Counted from the first letter of the stretch, positions 1-9,235 are shown. The stretch: 64,000 nucleotides of DNA from Klebsiella pneumoniae (GCA_945873095.1 CAMCBU010000001.1:62001-126000); one strand, 5' to 3'. The notes: a model not told the origin generated them from the sequence alone. Translations and numbers: made by a program.

Positions 1-522
1 CGGAAACGCGACTCCCTTGAACCAAATCCAGTAGAAAATACCGACGGCGGTCGCACAAAGAAATCCGACGAACGCGCCGCTCTCGCGGTAGCCAGCGATA
101 CGAGTGCGCTCGGCATAGTCACCCGACAGCTCGCCACCCCAGCTCTGATGCGGCACGTAGATCATCGTCCAACCGGCGTAGAACACCATCAGCCAGAACA
201 ACAAGTAGAGAGGCGAAGCGCCGAGCGGCGGTTGCAACAGGAACCCCGCGGCGATGATCGACACCGGCATACCGAGCAGCATCCAGAGGCGACGCCGTCC
301 GAGACGGGACCGCGTTCGATCGGAAAGCGCGCCGATCACCGGATCGATGATCGCCTCCCAAAATCGCCCGACGGCAAAAATGGTCGCCACCGTGAGGGCC
401 ACCATGCCCACCTCCGGCGAGTAGTAGACCGGCGGCAAAAAGTTGTAGAGCGGAACGAGCATGGCTTGCAGCGCCACGGTCGGCGCCGCGTAGGCCAGCA
501 ACTGGCTACGGCTGAGTGACAC
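1..522 (-). CDS. GPH-family (MelB-like) sugar:cation symporter, 3' part cut by window edge
   Basis: Translation of the minus strand from a GTG at 522 gives 174 residues that run off the window. The N-terminus has alternating hydrophobic helices. After helix 2 comes an acidic and arginine-rich loop reading AIIDPVIGALSDRTRSRLGRRR, which matches the glycoside-pentoside-hexuronide symporter signature DP(V/L)xGxxSDRTRSRxGRRRP, and later a helix containing YVPHQSWGGELS. These proteins are 12-helix inner-membrane carriers that import sugars or related compounds with H+ or Na+. A GGGGG purine run sits just upstream of the GTG. The gene diverges from the IclR regulator at 735, so it may be its target; that is inference. 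The C-terminal two thirds are outside the window. Confidence 0.8.
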   Translation of the reverse strand, partial: MSLSRSQLLAYAAPTVALQAMLVPLYNFLPPVYYSPEVGMVALTVATIFAVGRFWEAIIDPVIGALSDRTRSRLGRRRLWMLLGMPVSIIAAGFLLQPPLGASPLYLLFWLMVFYAGWTMIYVPHQSWGGELSGDYAERTRIAGYRESGAFVGFLCATAVGIFYWIWFKGVAFP

Positions 523-661
523 GAATCCCCCTGTTCAATCCCGCTCCGAAACTAAACGCCCGCTCGCACCGAGGCCGACAACGGCGCACTCGCACCACCA
601 CCAGATGATCACGCTACGGACAGAAACCCTCATTCGGCGCTAAATCCACCCCTCGGGCAGC

Positions 662-676
662 GTCCACCCGTTGGAC
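662..676. promoter_or_regulatory. Palindrome GTCCA-N5-TGGAC in the symporter/IclR divergent region
   Basis: The 212-base region between the GTG at 522 and the ATG at 735 holds one clear inverted repeat, GTCCACCCGTTGGAC, 59 to 73 bases upstream of the IclR start. IclR-type regulators commonly bind short palindromes of about this size and autoregulate. A TTGGAC box (671-676) and TAGACT (696-701) could be a weak promoter with a 19-base spacer, which the palindrome would cover. Nothing else was seen in this region. Confidence 0.35.
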
Positions 677-734
677 ATCATCGGCGGCTCCGGCCTAGAC
701 TCGGGCAGAGCTGGGGTTTTCAACGGGGGTTGAC

Positions 735-1553
735 ATGGAATCCACTCGACCGATCCGCGCACTCATTCGCGGACTTGATGCTTTGACGGTTCTCAATCTT
801 CGCAACGGGGCGACCGTCTCCGAAGTGGCGCAGGAAATTCGCTTACCGCGAACCACCACCTACCGCATTCTCGAAACTTTGAGTCATGCCGGGTTCGTCT
901 ATCGCGATGCCACGGACGATCGATATCGCCTGACGATCATGGTGCGTGGTCTCTCCGATGGTTACGACGATGAAGCTTGGGTCACGCAGATCGCCCGCCC
1001 GTTCATCCACGATCTTGGCAAGGACATCGTATGGCCGGTGGCGATCGCCTCGCTCTCGGGAACAACCATGATGGTGCGCGAGTCGACCGATCATCGCAGC
1101 CCGCTGGCGGTGGAGCGCTATTCCGCCGGATTTCGCGTGCCGCTGTTGTCGTCATCGTCGGGGCGCGTCTATCTCGCCTTCTCGCCACCGACGCAGCGGG
1201 AGTCGCTGCTCGATATTCTCGGCCGCTCCAACAAGGAAGAGGATGCGCTCGCCCGGAATCGACCAGAACTCATGAAACTCCTGAATGATGTTCGGATGCA
1301 GGGCTACGCCTCGGCCGTTAGGCAGCGTCGGGTGTCCGACGAGATCAGCATGGCCGTGCCGATTTTGATCGATGATCGAGTGTTGGCGGCAGTTAGCATT
1401 CGCTTCAGTGGCACCGCTGTTCCGTTGAAGCTCGGCATTGAGCGTTTCCTGCCGAAGCTGCGCGAGACGGCCAACAAAATCCGTCAGAACTTCGTCGAAC
1501 AGCAACGTGAGACACCGCCGCCACTGCGCGCCGTCGGCAACTCGCGGGGTTGA
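735..1553 (+). CDS. IclR-family transcriptional regulator
   Basis: 272 residues, the usual size for the family. Residues about 8-65 form the winged helix-turn-helix (RGLDALTVLNLRNG, then VAQEIRLPRTTTYRILETL, then a wing ending in DRYRLT). Residues about 85-250 form the IclR effector-binding domain, with the conserved stretch around LLSSSSGRVYLAF and a late VRMQGYASAVRQRRVSDEISMAVPI segment. Start ATG follows a GGGGG run in CAACGGGGGTTGAC. It diverges from the symporter and lies 2 bases ahead of the flavoprotein gene, so it probably controls one or both. The effector cannot be read from the sequence; relatives sense aromatic acids or short organic acids. Confidence 0.93.
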   Translation: MESTRPIRALIRGLDALTVLNLRNGATVSEVAQEIRLPRTTTYRILETLSHAGFVYRDATDDRYRLTIMVRGLSDGYDDEAWVTQIARPFIHDLGKDIVWPVAIASLSGTTMMVRESTDHRSPLAVERYSAGFRVPLLSSSSGRVYLAFSPPTQRESLLDILGRSNKEEDALARNRPELMKLLNDVRMQGYASAVRQRRVSDEISMAVPILIDDRVLAAVSIRFSGTAVPLKLGIERFLPKLRETANKIRQNFVEQQRETPPPLRAVGNSRG

Positions 1554-1555
1554 TC

Positions 1556-3145
1556 ATGAACGCCAACGCTGCGATGGAATCGGCCCAAACGGTCTTACTG
1601 CGCCAGTTGCAGTCGTTGCTCGGCTACGAGCACGTCGTGACGGACGCGGCCGAGTGCGAGTTTTATTCGACCGACATCTACCACAGTGGCGAGTCGGCCA
1701 TGGCGGTCGTTCGACCGGGTAGCAGCGCCGATGTTGCGCAGATCGTGCAACTCGCGGTCGCTGCCGGTGTCGCGGTCGTCCCGCGCGGTGGCGGCGCCTC
1801 GTACACGGATGGCTATGCACCCGCCGAGTGCGAGTCGGTCTTGATCGACACCTCGCGCATGGATCGAATCCTCGAGCTCAACGAGCGCGATGGATACGTG
1901 ATCGTTGAGGTGGGTGTGACGTGGGCGAAGCTCAACGAAACTCTCGCCGCAAAAGGACTGCGCACGCCATTCTTTGGTCCCTTCTCCGGGCTCGCCGCCA
2001 CGGTCGGTGGTTCGCTGTCGCAGAACAGTGTGACCTGGGGAACCGGTGTGTTTGGTGTCTCGGGTGAGACGACACTCTGCGTCGAGGTCGTGCTCGGCGA
2101 TGGCCGAATCGTGCGCACAGGCTCCTGGGGCGCCGCCAACGGTGTCCCGTTCATGCGCTCATATGGTCCAGATTTGACCGGTCTTTTCATGGGTGATTGC
2201 GGCGCTCTCGGCGTGAAAACCGCAGTTGCGTTACGCCTCATGCGACGTAACGCCGTGGTGATGGGGCTCTCGTTCGGATTTCCGGATTTCGCAAGTCTCG
2301 CCGCGGGGATGGAAGCGGCCGCGAAAGAGGGACTCAACCTGACCAATTTCGGGCTCGACCCCGCACTCCAACAGGGGCAGCTCGGCAAGGCCGATCGTGC
2401 CACGGCCATCCAGTCGGCGCTGGCCGTGTGGAAAACCTCTCGCGGCCTCGCCGATGGCATCAAGCAGCTCGTGAAGATGGCGCTCGCCGGTCGTCGTTTC
2501 CTCGATGGTGCCGTGTTCTCGGCCCACTGGATCGTCGATGGTCTCGATGATGTGAGCTGCCGCGCCGCCGTCGCCCGCTTGCGCTCCGCTCTGCAGCCCT
2601 TTGGCGCGGAAGTGCCGGCTACCGTGCCCACGGTGGCCAACGCGATGCCGTTCATGCCGCTCTACAACGTGCGCAGTCCGCTCGGTGAGCGCTGGGTACC
2701 CATCCACGGTTTGTTGCCGTTCTCGAGGGTGGAGGCGTTCCGTGCCGACCTCGGCCGCTATTACGCGGAACACGCAGCCGAGATGAAGCGCCTGAAAATC
2801 CGCTCCGGCGCCATGTTCATGACGGTGGCCACCAACGCGTTTTTGTACGAGCCGGTGTTTTATTGGGAAGACGGCTACAACGTCACTCAGTCTCGACTGA
2901 TGCCCGAAGGCTACGCAGCGACCTTGCCGCAATTCCCGGACAATCCGGAAGGGCGCGCACTGGTCGACAAGATGAAGCACGGCATCGCGGATATTTTCCA
3001 GCGACACGGCGCCGCTCATTTGCAGATCGGCAAGTTCTATCCATACCTGCGTGGGCGCGAGCCCAACAACGCGGCCTTGATCCGTAACCTGAAGCAGCTG
3101 GTCGATCCCCAACGCCGGCTTAACCCGGGCGCTCTGGGCCTGTAG
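1556..3145 (+). CDS. FAD-binding oxidoreductase of the VAO/GlcD type
   Basis: 529 residues from the ATG at 1556 (a TTG at 1550 is a possible but less likely start). The N-terminal PCMH-type FAD domain is clear: VVPRGGGASYTDGY near residue 80, then GPFSGLAATVGGSLSQNS and FGVSGETTLCVEVVLGDGRIV. The C-terminal substrate domain ends in the family-typical VDPQRRLNPGALGL. Such enzymes oxidise alcohols, hydroxy acids or phenols with a bound flavin. The downstream etfBA genes suggest that electrons go to an electron-transfer flavoprotein rather than to oxygen; this follows from gene order only. No signal peptide is seen, so it acts in the cytoplasm. The substrate is unknown. Confidence 0.85.
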   Translation: MNANAAMESAQTVLLRQLQSLLGYEHVVTDAAECEFYSTDIYHSGESAMAVVRPGSSADVAQIVQLAVAAGVAVVPRGGGASYTDGYAPAECESVLIDTSRMDRILELNERDGYVIVEVGVTWAKLNETLAAKGLRTPFFGPFSGLAATVGGSLSQNSVTWGTGVFGVSGETTLCVEVVLGDGRIVRTGSWGAANGVPFMRSYGPDLTGLFMGDCGALGVKTAVALRLMRRNAVVMGLSFGFPDFASLAAGMEAAAKEGLNLTNFGLDPALQQGQLGKADRATAIQSALAVWKTSRGLADGIKQLVKMALAGRRFLDGAVFSAHWIVDGLDDVSCRAAVARLRSALQPFGAEVPATVPTVANAMPFMPLYNVRSPLGERWVPIHGLLPFSRVEAFRADLGRYYAEHAAEMKRLKIRSGAMFMTVATNAFLYEPVFYWEDGYNVTQSRLMPEGYAATLPQFPDNPEGRALVDKMKHGIADIFQRHGAAHLQIGKFYPYLRGREPNNAALIRNLKQLVDPQRRLNPGALGL

Positions 3146-3148
3146 AAT
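3143..3148 (+). promoter_or_regulatory. TAGAAT, candidate -10 box ahead of etfB
   Basis: TAGAAT overlaps the stop codon of the flavoprotein gene and lies 39 bases before the etfB ATG. The same hexamer sits close upstream of several other starts in this window (17666, 32349, and on the minus strand 40003 and 47389). No good TTGACA match lies at the right distance, so this is tentative. Confidence 0.25.
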
Positions 3149-3187
3149 AGCGGGCTGTTCGAGGTTCGCAGCGGAGTCTTTCTCGCG

Positions 3188-3937
3188 ATGAAACGCATTC
3201 TGGTCTCCATCAAACGCGTCGTGGATTACAACGTCCGTATTCGGGTCAAACCCGACGGCTCGGGGGTCATCACCGATGGCGTCAAGATGAGCATCAACCC
3301 GTTCGACGAGATCGCGCTTGAAGAAGCGCTACGGATCAAAGAAAAGGGTCTTGCCGAGGAAGTCGTAGCGGTGTCGATCGGCCCCGCCGATTGCCAACAA
3401 CAATTGCGCACGGCGCTGGCGATGGGTGCCGATCGCGCCATCCACGTTCAGACCGATGCCAGCATCGAACCGTTGACCGCCGCACAGGTGCTCAAGGCGC
3501 TCGCCGATCGCGAGCAGCCCCTACTCGCGATCCTCGGTAAGCAAGCGATCGATGACGACTGCAGCCAAACGGGTCAAATGTTGGCGGCGTTGTGGCAACG
3601 CCCGCAAGCCACGTTCGCCTCGAAGGTCGAGGTCGATGGCGACAAGGCGCGCGTCACGCGCGAGGTCGATGCGGGCCTCGAAACGCTCGAGGTGGATCTG
3701 CCGGCTGTGATCACCACGGATCTGCGCTTGAACGAACCGCGCTACGTCAAACTGCCCGACATCATGAAGGCAAAGAAAAAACCGCTCGATATCATCGAGC
3801 CCGCCGCGCTTGGGGTGACGCCCGTTGAGGTGGTGAAAGCCGTGCACTTCGAACCGCCCGCGTCGCGCAGCAAAGGCAGCATGGTCAAGGATGCACAGGA
3901 ACTCGTCGCGGCATTGCGCAGCAAAGGATTAGTCTGA
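3188..3937 (+). CDS. etfB: Electron transfer flavoprotein, beta subunit
   Basis: 249 residues, the standard EtfB length. It begins [20 protein letters not shown] and contains [19 protein letters not shown], the typical EtfB segment, and later [18 protein letters not shown], which belongs to the AMP-binding region of the family. EtfB pairs with EtfA in the cytoplasm to accept electrons from flavin dehydrogenases and pass them to ETF:ubiquinone oxidoreductase. The stop codon overlaps the etfA start (TGATG). No ETF:quinone oxidoreductase gene is present in the window. The gene follows the VAO-type flavoprotein by 42 bases. Confidence 0.97.
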   Translation: MKRILVSIKRVVDYNVRIRVKPDGSGVITDGVKMSINPFDEIALEEALRIKEKGLAEEVVAVSIGPADCQQQLRTALAMGADRAIHVQTDASIEPLTAAQVLKALADREQPLLAILGKQAIDDDCSQTGQMLAALWQRPQATFASKVEVDGDKARVTREVDAGLETLEVDLPAVITTDLRLNEPRYVKLPDIMKAKKKPLDIIEPAALGVTPVEVVKAVHFEPPASRSKGSMVKDAQELVAALRSKGLV

Positions 3938-4890
3938 TGGCCAAGGTACTCATCGTCGCCGAACACGACGGCAGCAAGCTCAACCCGGCAACCGCCAAGT
4001 GTGTTGCCTGCGCCTCGCAAATCGCCGGAGCGGAGATCAGTATCGCCGTATTCGCCGCAGATCCGACCACGGTCGCTGCCCAAGCTGCCGCATTACAGGG
4101 CGTCGTACAGGTCCACACGGTCGCGCACCCGCTGCACGCGCAGCCGATGGCGGCAACGGTCGCACCGCAACTGGCGGAGTTGGCCGCCGGTCACTCGCAC
4201 GTCTTCGGACCGTCGACGACGTTCGGCAAGGATCTGATGCCGCGTGTGGCAGCGCTGCTCGGCGCGCCGCAGATTTCAGATGTCATGGCCGCAGAGAGCG
4301 CGACGCGCTTCAAGCGACCGATCTACGCAGGCAACGCCATTATCACGGTCGAGATTCCGGCGGATCGTCAAATCGTCGCAACCGTGCGTGTCGCCTCCTA
4401 TCAGCCAGTCGCCGCGCAGGCTGCGTCAGCCCCGATCGTGGCGGCCACTCCTGCGGCGTCGGTGCCCACGCACACGCGTTTCGTCTCGGTCACGTCGGCT
4501 CGTTCGGATCGCCCGGATCTGCAAACGGCTTCGAAAGTCGTCTCGGGCGGGCGAGCCCTCGGCAGCGCCGAGAATTTCCAAATCCTCTACTCGCTCGCGG
4601 ATCGGCTCGGCGCCGCTGTCGGTGCCTCACGAGCTGCCGTCGATGCGGGATACGCGGCCAACGACATGCAGGTTGGACAAACTGGCAAGATCATCGCGCC
4701 GGAGTTGTATCTGGCTTTCGGTATCTCCGGCGCTATCCAGCATCTCACCGGCATCAAGGATGCGCGGACCATCGTCGCGATCAACAAGGATGCCGAAGCG
4801 CCCATTTTTGAAGTAGCAGACATCGGTCTCGTCGGCGATTTGTTCCAGATCGTGCCGGAGATCGAAAAGCTGATCGCGCAGAGCAACTAA
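3937..4890 (+). CDS. etfA: Electron transfer flavoprotein, alpha subunit
   Basis: 317 residues, close to the usual 310-320. The N-terminal alpha/beta domain begins [16 protein letters not shown]. The C-terminal FAD domain carries [23 protein letters not shown] and the EtfA signature [19 protein letters not shown], followed by [20 protein letters not shown]. These residues bind the FAD that shuttles electrons. It is translationally coupled to etfB through a TGATG overlap. Alanine-rich residues around 155-190 form the flexible linker between domains. A housekeeping role in acyl-CoA oxidation remains possible, though the linked flavoprotein suggests a dedicated partner. Confidence 0.97.
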   Translation: MAKVLIVAEHDGSKLNPATAKCVACASQIAGAEISIAVFAADPTTVAAQAAALQGVVQVHTVAHPLHAQPMAATVAPQLAELAAGHSHVFGPSTTFGKDLMPRVAALLGAPQISDVMAAESATRFKRPIYAGNAIITVEIPADRQIVATVRVASYQPVAAQAASAPIVAATPAASVPTHTRFVSVTSARSDRPDLQTASKVVSGGRALGSAENFQILYSLADRLGAAVGASRAAVDAGYAANDMQVGQTGKIIAPELYLAFGISGAIQHLTGIKDARTIVAINKDAEAPIFEVADIGLVGDLFQIVPEIEKLIAQSN

Positions 4891-4949
4891 TCATCGAGAC
4901 GTCCGCCGGTGACCGATCGGCCGCGCCGCGTTGGGGCTTCATCATCCTC

Positions 4950-6104
4950 ATGGGGGTGGCCAGTAGCCTCTCCGCCTTCGGAATGGCGAGCGTGGTGCCG
5001 GCGTTGCCGACCCTCTCGCGCGCGTTCGATACCGACTACGCGTCGTTGCAGTTCGTCATCTCCGCCTACCTGCTAGGCCTCGGCCTCTTCCAACCCGTCC
5101 AAGGTCTGCTCTGCGATCGATTCGGCCGACGTCCGGTGTTCCTAGCCGGGTTTGCCCTGTTTGGTATCGCGAGTCTCTTCGCGAGCGTCGCCTCGAGTGT
5201 GTCGATGTTGGTGCTGGCGAGATTTCTCCAAGCGATGGGGGTCAGCGTCGCAACCGTGGTCTCGCGCGCGATCGTTCGCGACTCCTTCGAGCCCGGCCCC
5301 GCCGCAATCGCTTTATCGTTCATCACCGCCGTCATGGGCGTCGCGCCCGTGCTGGCGCCGTTGGTGGGCGGCGTCATTGCCGACTATCTCGGCTGGCGCG
5401 GCATCTTCTGGATCCACGCGGGCGTGAGCCTGTTGCTAGTCGGCGTTTTGTTCACTCAGTTGAAGGAGACTCGACCCGCCGGCACCGAAGCGATGACCTT
5501 GTCCGACCTGCTGCGCGGAGCTCGTTTTCTGGTGACGCAACCCGGCTTCATGGGCCCGTCGTTGACCTATAGTTTCTTCAGCGCCTCGGGCTTCATTTTC
5601 ATCACGGTCGGCGCTGCACTCTACGAGACCCTGTTCGGAATGAGTGGCGCCGAATTCGGTCTGTTGTGGTCGGGGCTCGCGTTCAGCTTCATTGCCGGAG
5701 CGACCGCCGCTGGTCACCTCGCCCGCCGCTTCGGTTCCGCACGTAGTCAACGCATCGGCATGGGCTGCAATGGCGTTGCGACGGCAGCCTTTTGTATTGC
5801 GGCCTTCCTCGCGGCGGCGCCGATGTGGTTATTCAGCCTCTCGCTTGCCCTACTGATGTTCGCCAACGGCGTGGTGCAGCCACTGGCGTTGACGGCGGCC
5901 GTCGACGATCACCCGCAGCTCGCCGGCGTCGCGGCCGGTTTGTCGAGCTCCATCGCGATGTTGATTTCCATGGTGAGCGCGATTTTGACCGGTGCGATCT
6001 ACGATGGTTCGGCACGCGGTTGCGCAATCTTGATGAGTGTGACCTGCCTACTCGCCGTGTTGGCGCTGCGCCTCGGCGAGCAGGCTCACCCCGTCAAAAA
6101 TTGA
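4950..6104 (+). CDS. MFS drug/proton antiporter, Bcr/CflA type
   Basis: 384 residues from the first ATG, with about twelve hydrophobic helices. The loop between helices 2 and 3 reads GLLCDRFGRRPVFLAG, the MFS GxLxDRxGRRP motif. The segment LQAMGVSVATVVSRAIVRD is characteristic of Bcr/CflA exporters. The start is uncertain: the reading frame is open back into etfA, yet no ATG, GTG or TTG occurs in frame between the etfA stop (4888-4890) and 4950, and homologous proteins would be expected to begin about ten residues earlier. It probably exports a small toxic compound. It converges with the reductase at 6108, leaving 3 bases. Confidence 0.85.
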   Translation: MGVASSLSAFGMASVVPALPTLSRAFDTDYASLQFVISAYLLGLGLFQPVQGLLCDRFGRRPVFLAGFALFGIASLFASVASSVSMLVLARFLQAMGVSVATVVSRAIVRDSFEPGPAAIALSFITAVMGVAPVLAPLVGGVIADYLGWRGIFWIHAGVSLLLVGVLFTQLKETRPAGTEAMTLSDLLRGARFLVTQPGFMGPSLTYSFFSASGFIFITVGAALYETLFGMSGAEFGLLWSGLAFSFIAGATAAGHLARRFGSARSQRIGMGCNGVATAAFCIAAFLAAAPMWLFSLSLALLMFANGVVQPLALTAAVDDHPQLAGVAAGLSSSIAMLISMVSAILTGAIYDGSARGCAILMSVTCLLAVLALRLGEQAHPVKN

Positions 6105-6107
6105 GGG

Positions 6108-7121
6108 TCAGGCGACCTTGACGAGCGATTTTCCGAAGTTGCGCCCTTGCATCAGCGCGCAAAACGCCTCGGGCGCGTTGTCGAGACCGACTGCAACGTC
6201 TTCGCGATAGCGAAAACTGCCATCCTGTATCCAACCGGATACAACCCGGGTCATCTCGTCCATCCGATTCATGTGGTCGTAGACGACGAGACCTTTCATG
6301 CTCGCACGAGCGCCAACCACCGGACCGAGCCATGGGCCCGGTGGCGGCGTCTCCATGCTGTAGGCTTCGATCATGCCGCACAACACGATACGCGCGCCGA
6401 TCGCGAGATTACGCAGCACTGCAACGAGGGTGTCGCCGGCCACGTTGTCGAAATACACATCGATGCCGCGCGGGCATGCCGCCTTCAACGCGGCCGCCAG
6501 ATCGCCGTCTTTGTAATTGACGCAGGCGTCGAAACCCATTTCTTTGACGGCGTATTCGCACTTAAGTGCAGACCCCGCGATACCGACGACGCGCGCACCC
6601 ATGTGCTTGGCGAGCTGCCCCGCCGTGGAACCGACTGGCCCCGTGCACGCCGAGACCACGAATGTCTGCCCCGGCAATGGTTGTCCGAGATACACCGTAC
6701 CCGCATATCCCGTGAGACCGGGCATCCCGAGCACACCGAGCGCGGTCGACACCGGTGCGATGGAGGGGTCGATCTTGCGCACGCCGACGCCGTTCGAAAC
6801 GGCGTACTGCTGCCAGCCGTTACGCACCGCCACGATTTCGCCCGCTGCGAATTGCGGATGACGCGACTCGACTATCTCAGCCACCGTCTCGCCAACCATC
6901 ACATCGCCTGCGGCGAGCCGATCTGCATAGATCTGGCTGTTCTTCATGACGTTGCGATAGTAAGGGTCGAGCGACAACCACAGCGTGCGCGAGAGAAATT
7001 GTCCCTCGGCGACCGTCGGAACCGGCGTCACGTCACGACCGAAATCCTCGGGGACCGGCAAGCCCCGCGGACTACGCGCGAAGGTGATTCGCTGATTGGT
7101 CGTTGTGGAGAAGTTCGACAT
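6108..7121 (-). CDS. NADP-dependent medium-chain oxidoreductase (zinc-free, PTGR/CurA-like)
   Basis: 337 residues from the ATG at 7121. The Rossmann segment is GPVGSTAGQLAKHMGARVVG followed by IAGSALKCEYAVKEMGFDACVNYK, the pattern of prostaglandin reductase/curcumin reductase-like MDR enzymes. No zinc-binding cysteine cluster is present. Such enzymes reduce the C=C bond of conjugated enones with NADPH. The N-terminus reads TTNQRITFARSPRGLPVPEDF, also typical of this subgroup. The start overlaps the stop of the peroxiredoxin gene (TGATG), so the two form an operon that looks like detoxification of reactive carbonyls and peroxides. Confidence 0.9.
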   Translation of the reverse strand: MSNFSTTTNQRITFARSPRGLPVPEDFGRDVTPVPTVAEGQFLSRTLWLSLDPYYRNVMKNSQIYADRLAAGDVMVGETVAEIVESRHPQFAAGEIVAVRNGWQQYAVSNGVGVRKIDPSIAPVSTALGVLGMPGLTGYAGTVYLGQPLPGQTFVVSACTGPVGSTAGQLAKHMGARVVGIAGSALKCEYAVKEMGFDACVNYKDGDLAAALKAACPRGIDVYFDNVAGDTLVAVLRNLAIGARIVLCGMIEAYSMETPPPGPWLGPVVGARASMKGLVVYDHMNRMDEMTRVVSGWIQDGSFRYREDVAVGLDNAPEAFCALMQGRNFGKSLVKVA

Positions 7122-7603
7122 CAAAGCTGGCCGAGCACGTGCTCCGCCGCTGAGACCTTGAACTCGCCACCGGCTTCGATGTTCACGTGCGTGGCGAGCC
7201 CGTCTTTCACGACGATCGCGAAGCGCTGGCCGCGCAGACCCATGCCGAAGCCGCGAGCATCGAGCTCGAGACCCAGCGCGCGCGTGTAATCACCGTTGCC
7301 GTCAGCCAGCATCAGTACCTTCTCGCCCACATTGCTCGACTTGCCCCAAGCGTTCATCACGAACATGTCGTTGACCGCCATACAAGCGACCGTATCGACG
7401 CCCTTGGCCGCCAGCGCATCGAAGTGCTGCAGGTATCCGGGCAGATGCCGCGCGTCGCAGGTCGGCGTGAAAGCGCCAGGCACCGAAAACAACACGACCG
7501 TCTTACCGGCGAACAACGTGTCGGTAGCCACTTCCTTGGGCCCTTCGGCGGTCATGGTCTTGAACGCGCCCGCAGGCATCTTCTCGCCAGCCTTGATGGT
7601 CAT
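7121..7603 (-). CDS. Peroxiredoxin (Prx5 type)
   Basis: 160 residues. The peroxidatic cysteine is Cys49 in PGAFTPTCDARHLPGY, matching the Prx5 motif PGAFTPxCS. Cys74 in VACMAVND is the only other cysteine noted, so resolution may use glutathione or an external thiol. Later motifs LLADGNGDYTRALGLELD and RFAIVVKDG agree with the family. It reduces hydrogen peroxide and alkyl peroxides in the cytoplasm. The minus-strand start ATG follows a purine-rich AGGAGTGGGGCA stretch, a good ribosome site. It is coupled to the downstream reductase by a stop/start overlap. Confidence 0.94.
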   Translation of the reverse strand: MTIKAGEKMPAGAFKTMTAEGPKEVATDTLFAGKTVVLFSVPGAFTPTCDARHLPGYLQHFDALAAKGVDTVACMAVNDMFVMNAWGKSSNVGEKVLMLADGNGDYTRALGLELDARGFGMGLRGQRFAIVVKDGLATHVNIEAGGEFKVSAAEHVLGQL

Positions 7604-7662
7604 TGCCCCACTCCTGTGTGCGTTGGTTGAGAGCGCCGGATTCTAACCCTAGAAGTCGGGTC

Positions 7663-9207
7663 TCAGGCGTAGGGTCGATGCAGATATTGGCCGATCGGCT
7701 TACCGACCGGCTTGCCGTCGTCGTAGATCAGATGCCCGCGCAGGTAGGTGCTCACGACCGACGCCGACATTTCCATACCCTCGAAGACCGAATAGCCCTG
7801 ATCGGACTCGGACACCTTGTTTCCCGCGACGAAGCTCTTGTTCGGATCGACGAGGACGATGTCGGCGTCGAATCCCGGGGCGATGTCGCCCTTGCCTTGC
7901 AGGCCGAAACGTCGGGCTGCGGTCCACGAGGTGAGTTCGGCTACGCGATTGAGCGAGAGTCCGCGGCGCTTGCCCTCGGTGATCAGCGCCGGCAGCATGA
8001 ATTCGGTACCGCCGAAGCCCGACTTCGCCAAGAAGATGTTCTTCTTATCCTGCTTGCCGAGTTTCATCTCGGCACGGCAACAGGCGTGATCAGAACAGAC
8101 CCAATCGAGCTTGCCATCGAGCAGAGACTCCCAGAGGAACTCGACGTCGGCGCGCGAACGAATCGGCGGATTCACCTTGGCTTTGTTGCCGATCTTCGAG
8201 TCGTAATCGAGCAGCAAGTGCGCGATCGTCACTTCGCGACGGAAGTTGACGTGCGGGAAGGCCTTGGCCATCTTGAGGGCGGCCTCGACCGCTTTGCGCG
8301 ACGTCAAATGCAACAAGTTGATGTTGAGACAGTTGGTTTCGTTGGCCAAGTAGCTTGCGATCGTGATCGCAAGACCTTCCGAATGCGGCGGACGTGCTGC
8401 ACTGTAGGCACGCAGTCCCGTCAGGGGCTTGCAGTCAATGCATTCGGGATCGTGGGTTTCGCCGGTGAGATAGGTGTCGAGGTCGGTGACCTTCGCTCCA
8501 CCTTCGACCATCTTGGTGTAGGCGCTCAGGATGTCGGCCAACTCGCAATGCAGACCGAGCGAGATGGAATCTTTGATCTTCGGGTTACGCAACATGGCGC
8601 GATGCACGCCGCGCATCACGAACTCGAAGTGCGCAATGTCGTACTTCTCATCTTCGCCGATCATCAAGAACTCGCGCTGCGAATTCGACGCGCCGTGCAA
8701 GCCGTAGCCACCGTAGAACATGAAAATCTTGAACGAGGTGACGCCGAACTTGTCGATCAGCATGTCGATCTCGCCGATGTGCGTGCGATCGAGCGGCGCT
8801 AGGTGATAGGCGTAGTCGACCCAAAAGTTGTCTTTCGATGCCGCGAGTACCTCCGGATAGACCTCGGCGTAGGGACCGCCGCGCTCCATGTAGTAGCCAC
8901 CCGTGCGCATGTAATTGAGGCTCGAAGTCACGCCACCCTGCGCTGCGGCCAAACTTTCGCTGCGCGCATCTTGTGACAAGGGGCCGTAAATACCCGTGTG
9001 CATGTGCGGGTCGACAAGGCCCGGAAAAGCCAGGCGATTCTTACCGTCGACGACTTGCTTGGCCTCAGCCGCCGGAATTCCTTTGGCGACTTTCTTGATC
9101 TTGCCGTCGACGACGCCGATATCGAACTTCTCCACACTGGTCTTGCGCGGTCGAACGACACGCACGTTCTTGATCAGCAAATCGTATTTCTTCGGTTTCT
9201 CAGCCAT
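7663..9207 (-). CDS. Hydantoinase/dihydropyrimidinase-type cyclic amidohydrolase
   Basis: 514 residues. A full dinuclear metal set can be placed: His68 and His70 in VDPHMHTG, Lys160 in TSFKIFMFYGG (the lysine that is carbamylated in this family), His220 in GLHCELAD, His300 in NLLHLTSRKA and Asp373 in CSDHACCR. The ends (LLIKNVRVVRPRKTSVEKFDIGVVDGKI at the start, AARRFGLQGKGDIAPGFDADIVLVDP near the end) are classic. It should open a cyclic amide or imide ring. The exact substrate (hydantoin, dihydropyrimidine, allantoin, other lactam) is not decided by sequence. The gene lies 90 bases downstream of a GntR gene on the same strand and may be its target. Confidence 0.88.
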   Translation of the reverse strand: MAEKPKKYDLLIKNVRVVRPRKTSVEKFDIGVVDGKIKKVAKGIPAAEAKQVVDGKNRLAFPGLVDPHMHTGIYGPLSQDARSESLAAAQGGVTSSLNYMRTGGYYMERGGPYAEVYPEVLAASKDNFWVDYAYHLAPLDRTHIGEIDMLIDKFGVTSFKIFMFYGGYGLHGASNSQREFLMIGEDEKYDIAHFEFVMRGVHRAMLRNPKIKDSISLGLHCELADILSAYTKMVEGGAKVTDLDTYLTGETHDPECIDCKPLTGLRAYSAARPPHSEGLAITIASYLANETNCLNINLLHLTSRKAVEAALKMAKAFPHVNFRREVTIAHLLLDYDSKIGNKAKVNPPIRSRADVEFLWESLLDGKLDWVCSDHACCRAEMKLGKQDKKNIFLAKSGFGGTEFMLPALITEGKRRGLSLNRVAELTSWTAARRFGLQGKGDIAPGFDADIVLVDPNKSFVAGNKVSESDQGYSVFEGMEMSASVVSTYLRGHLIYDDGKPVGKPIGQYLHRPYA

Positions 9208-9235
9208 GGACCACCTGTGGATACAAACTCAATGA

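Noticed and set aside
7603-8802. A 399-codon plus-strand frame antisense to the amidohydrolase
   Set aside because: Shadow of the metal-site-containing gene; no similarity to any family I recognise.
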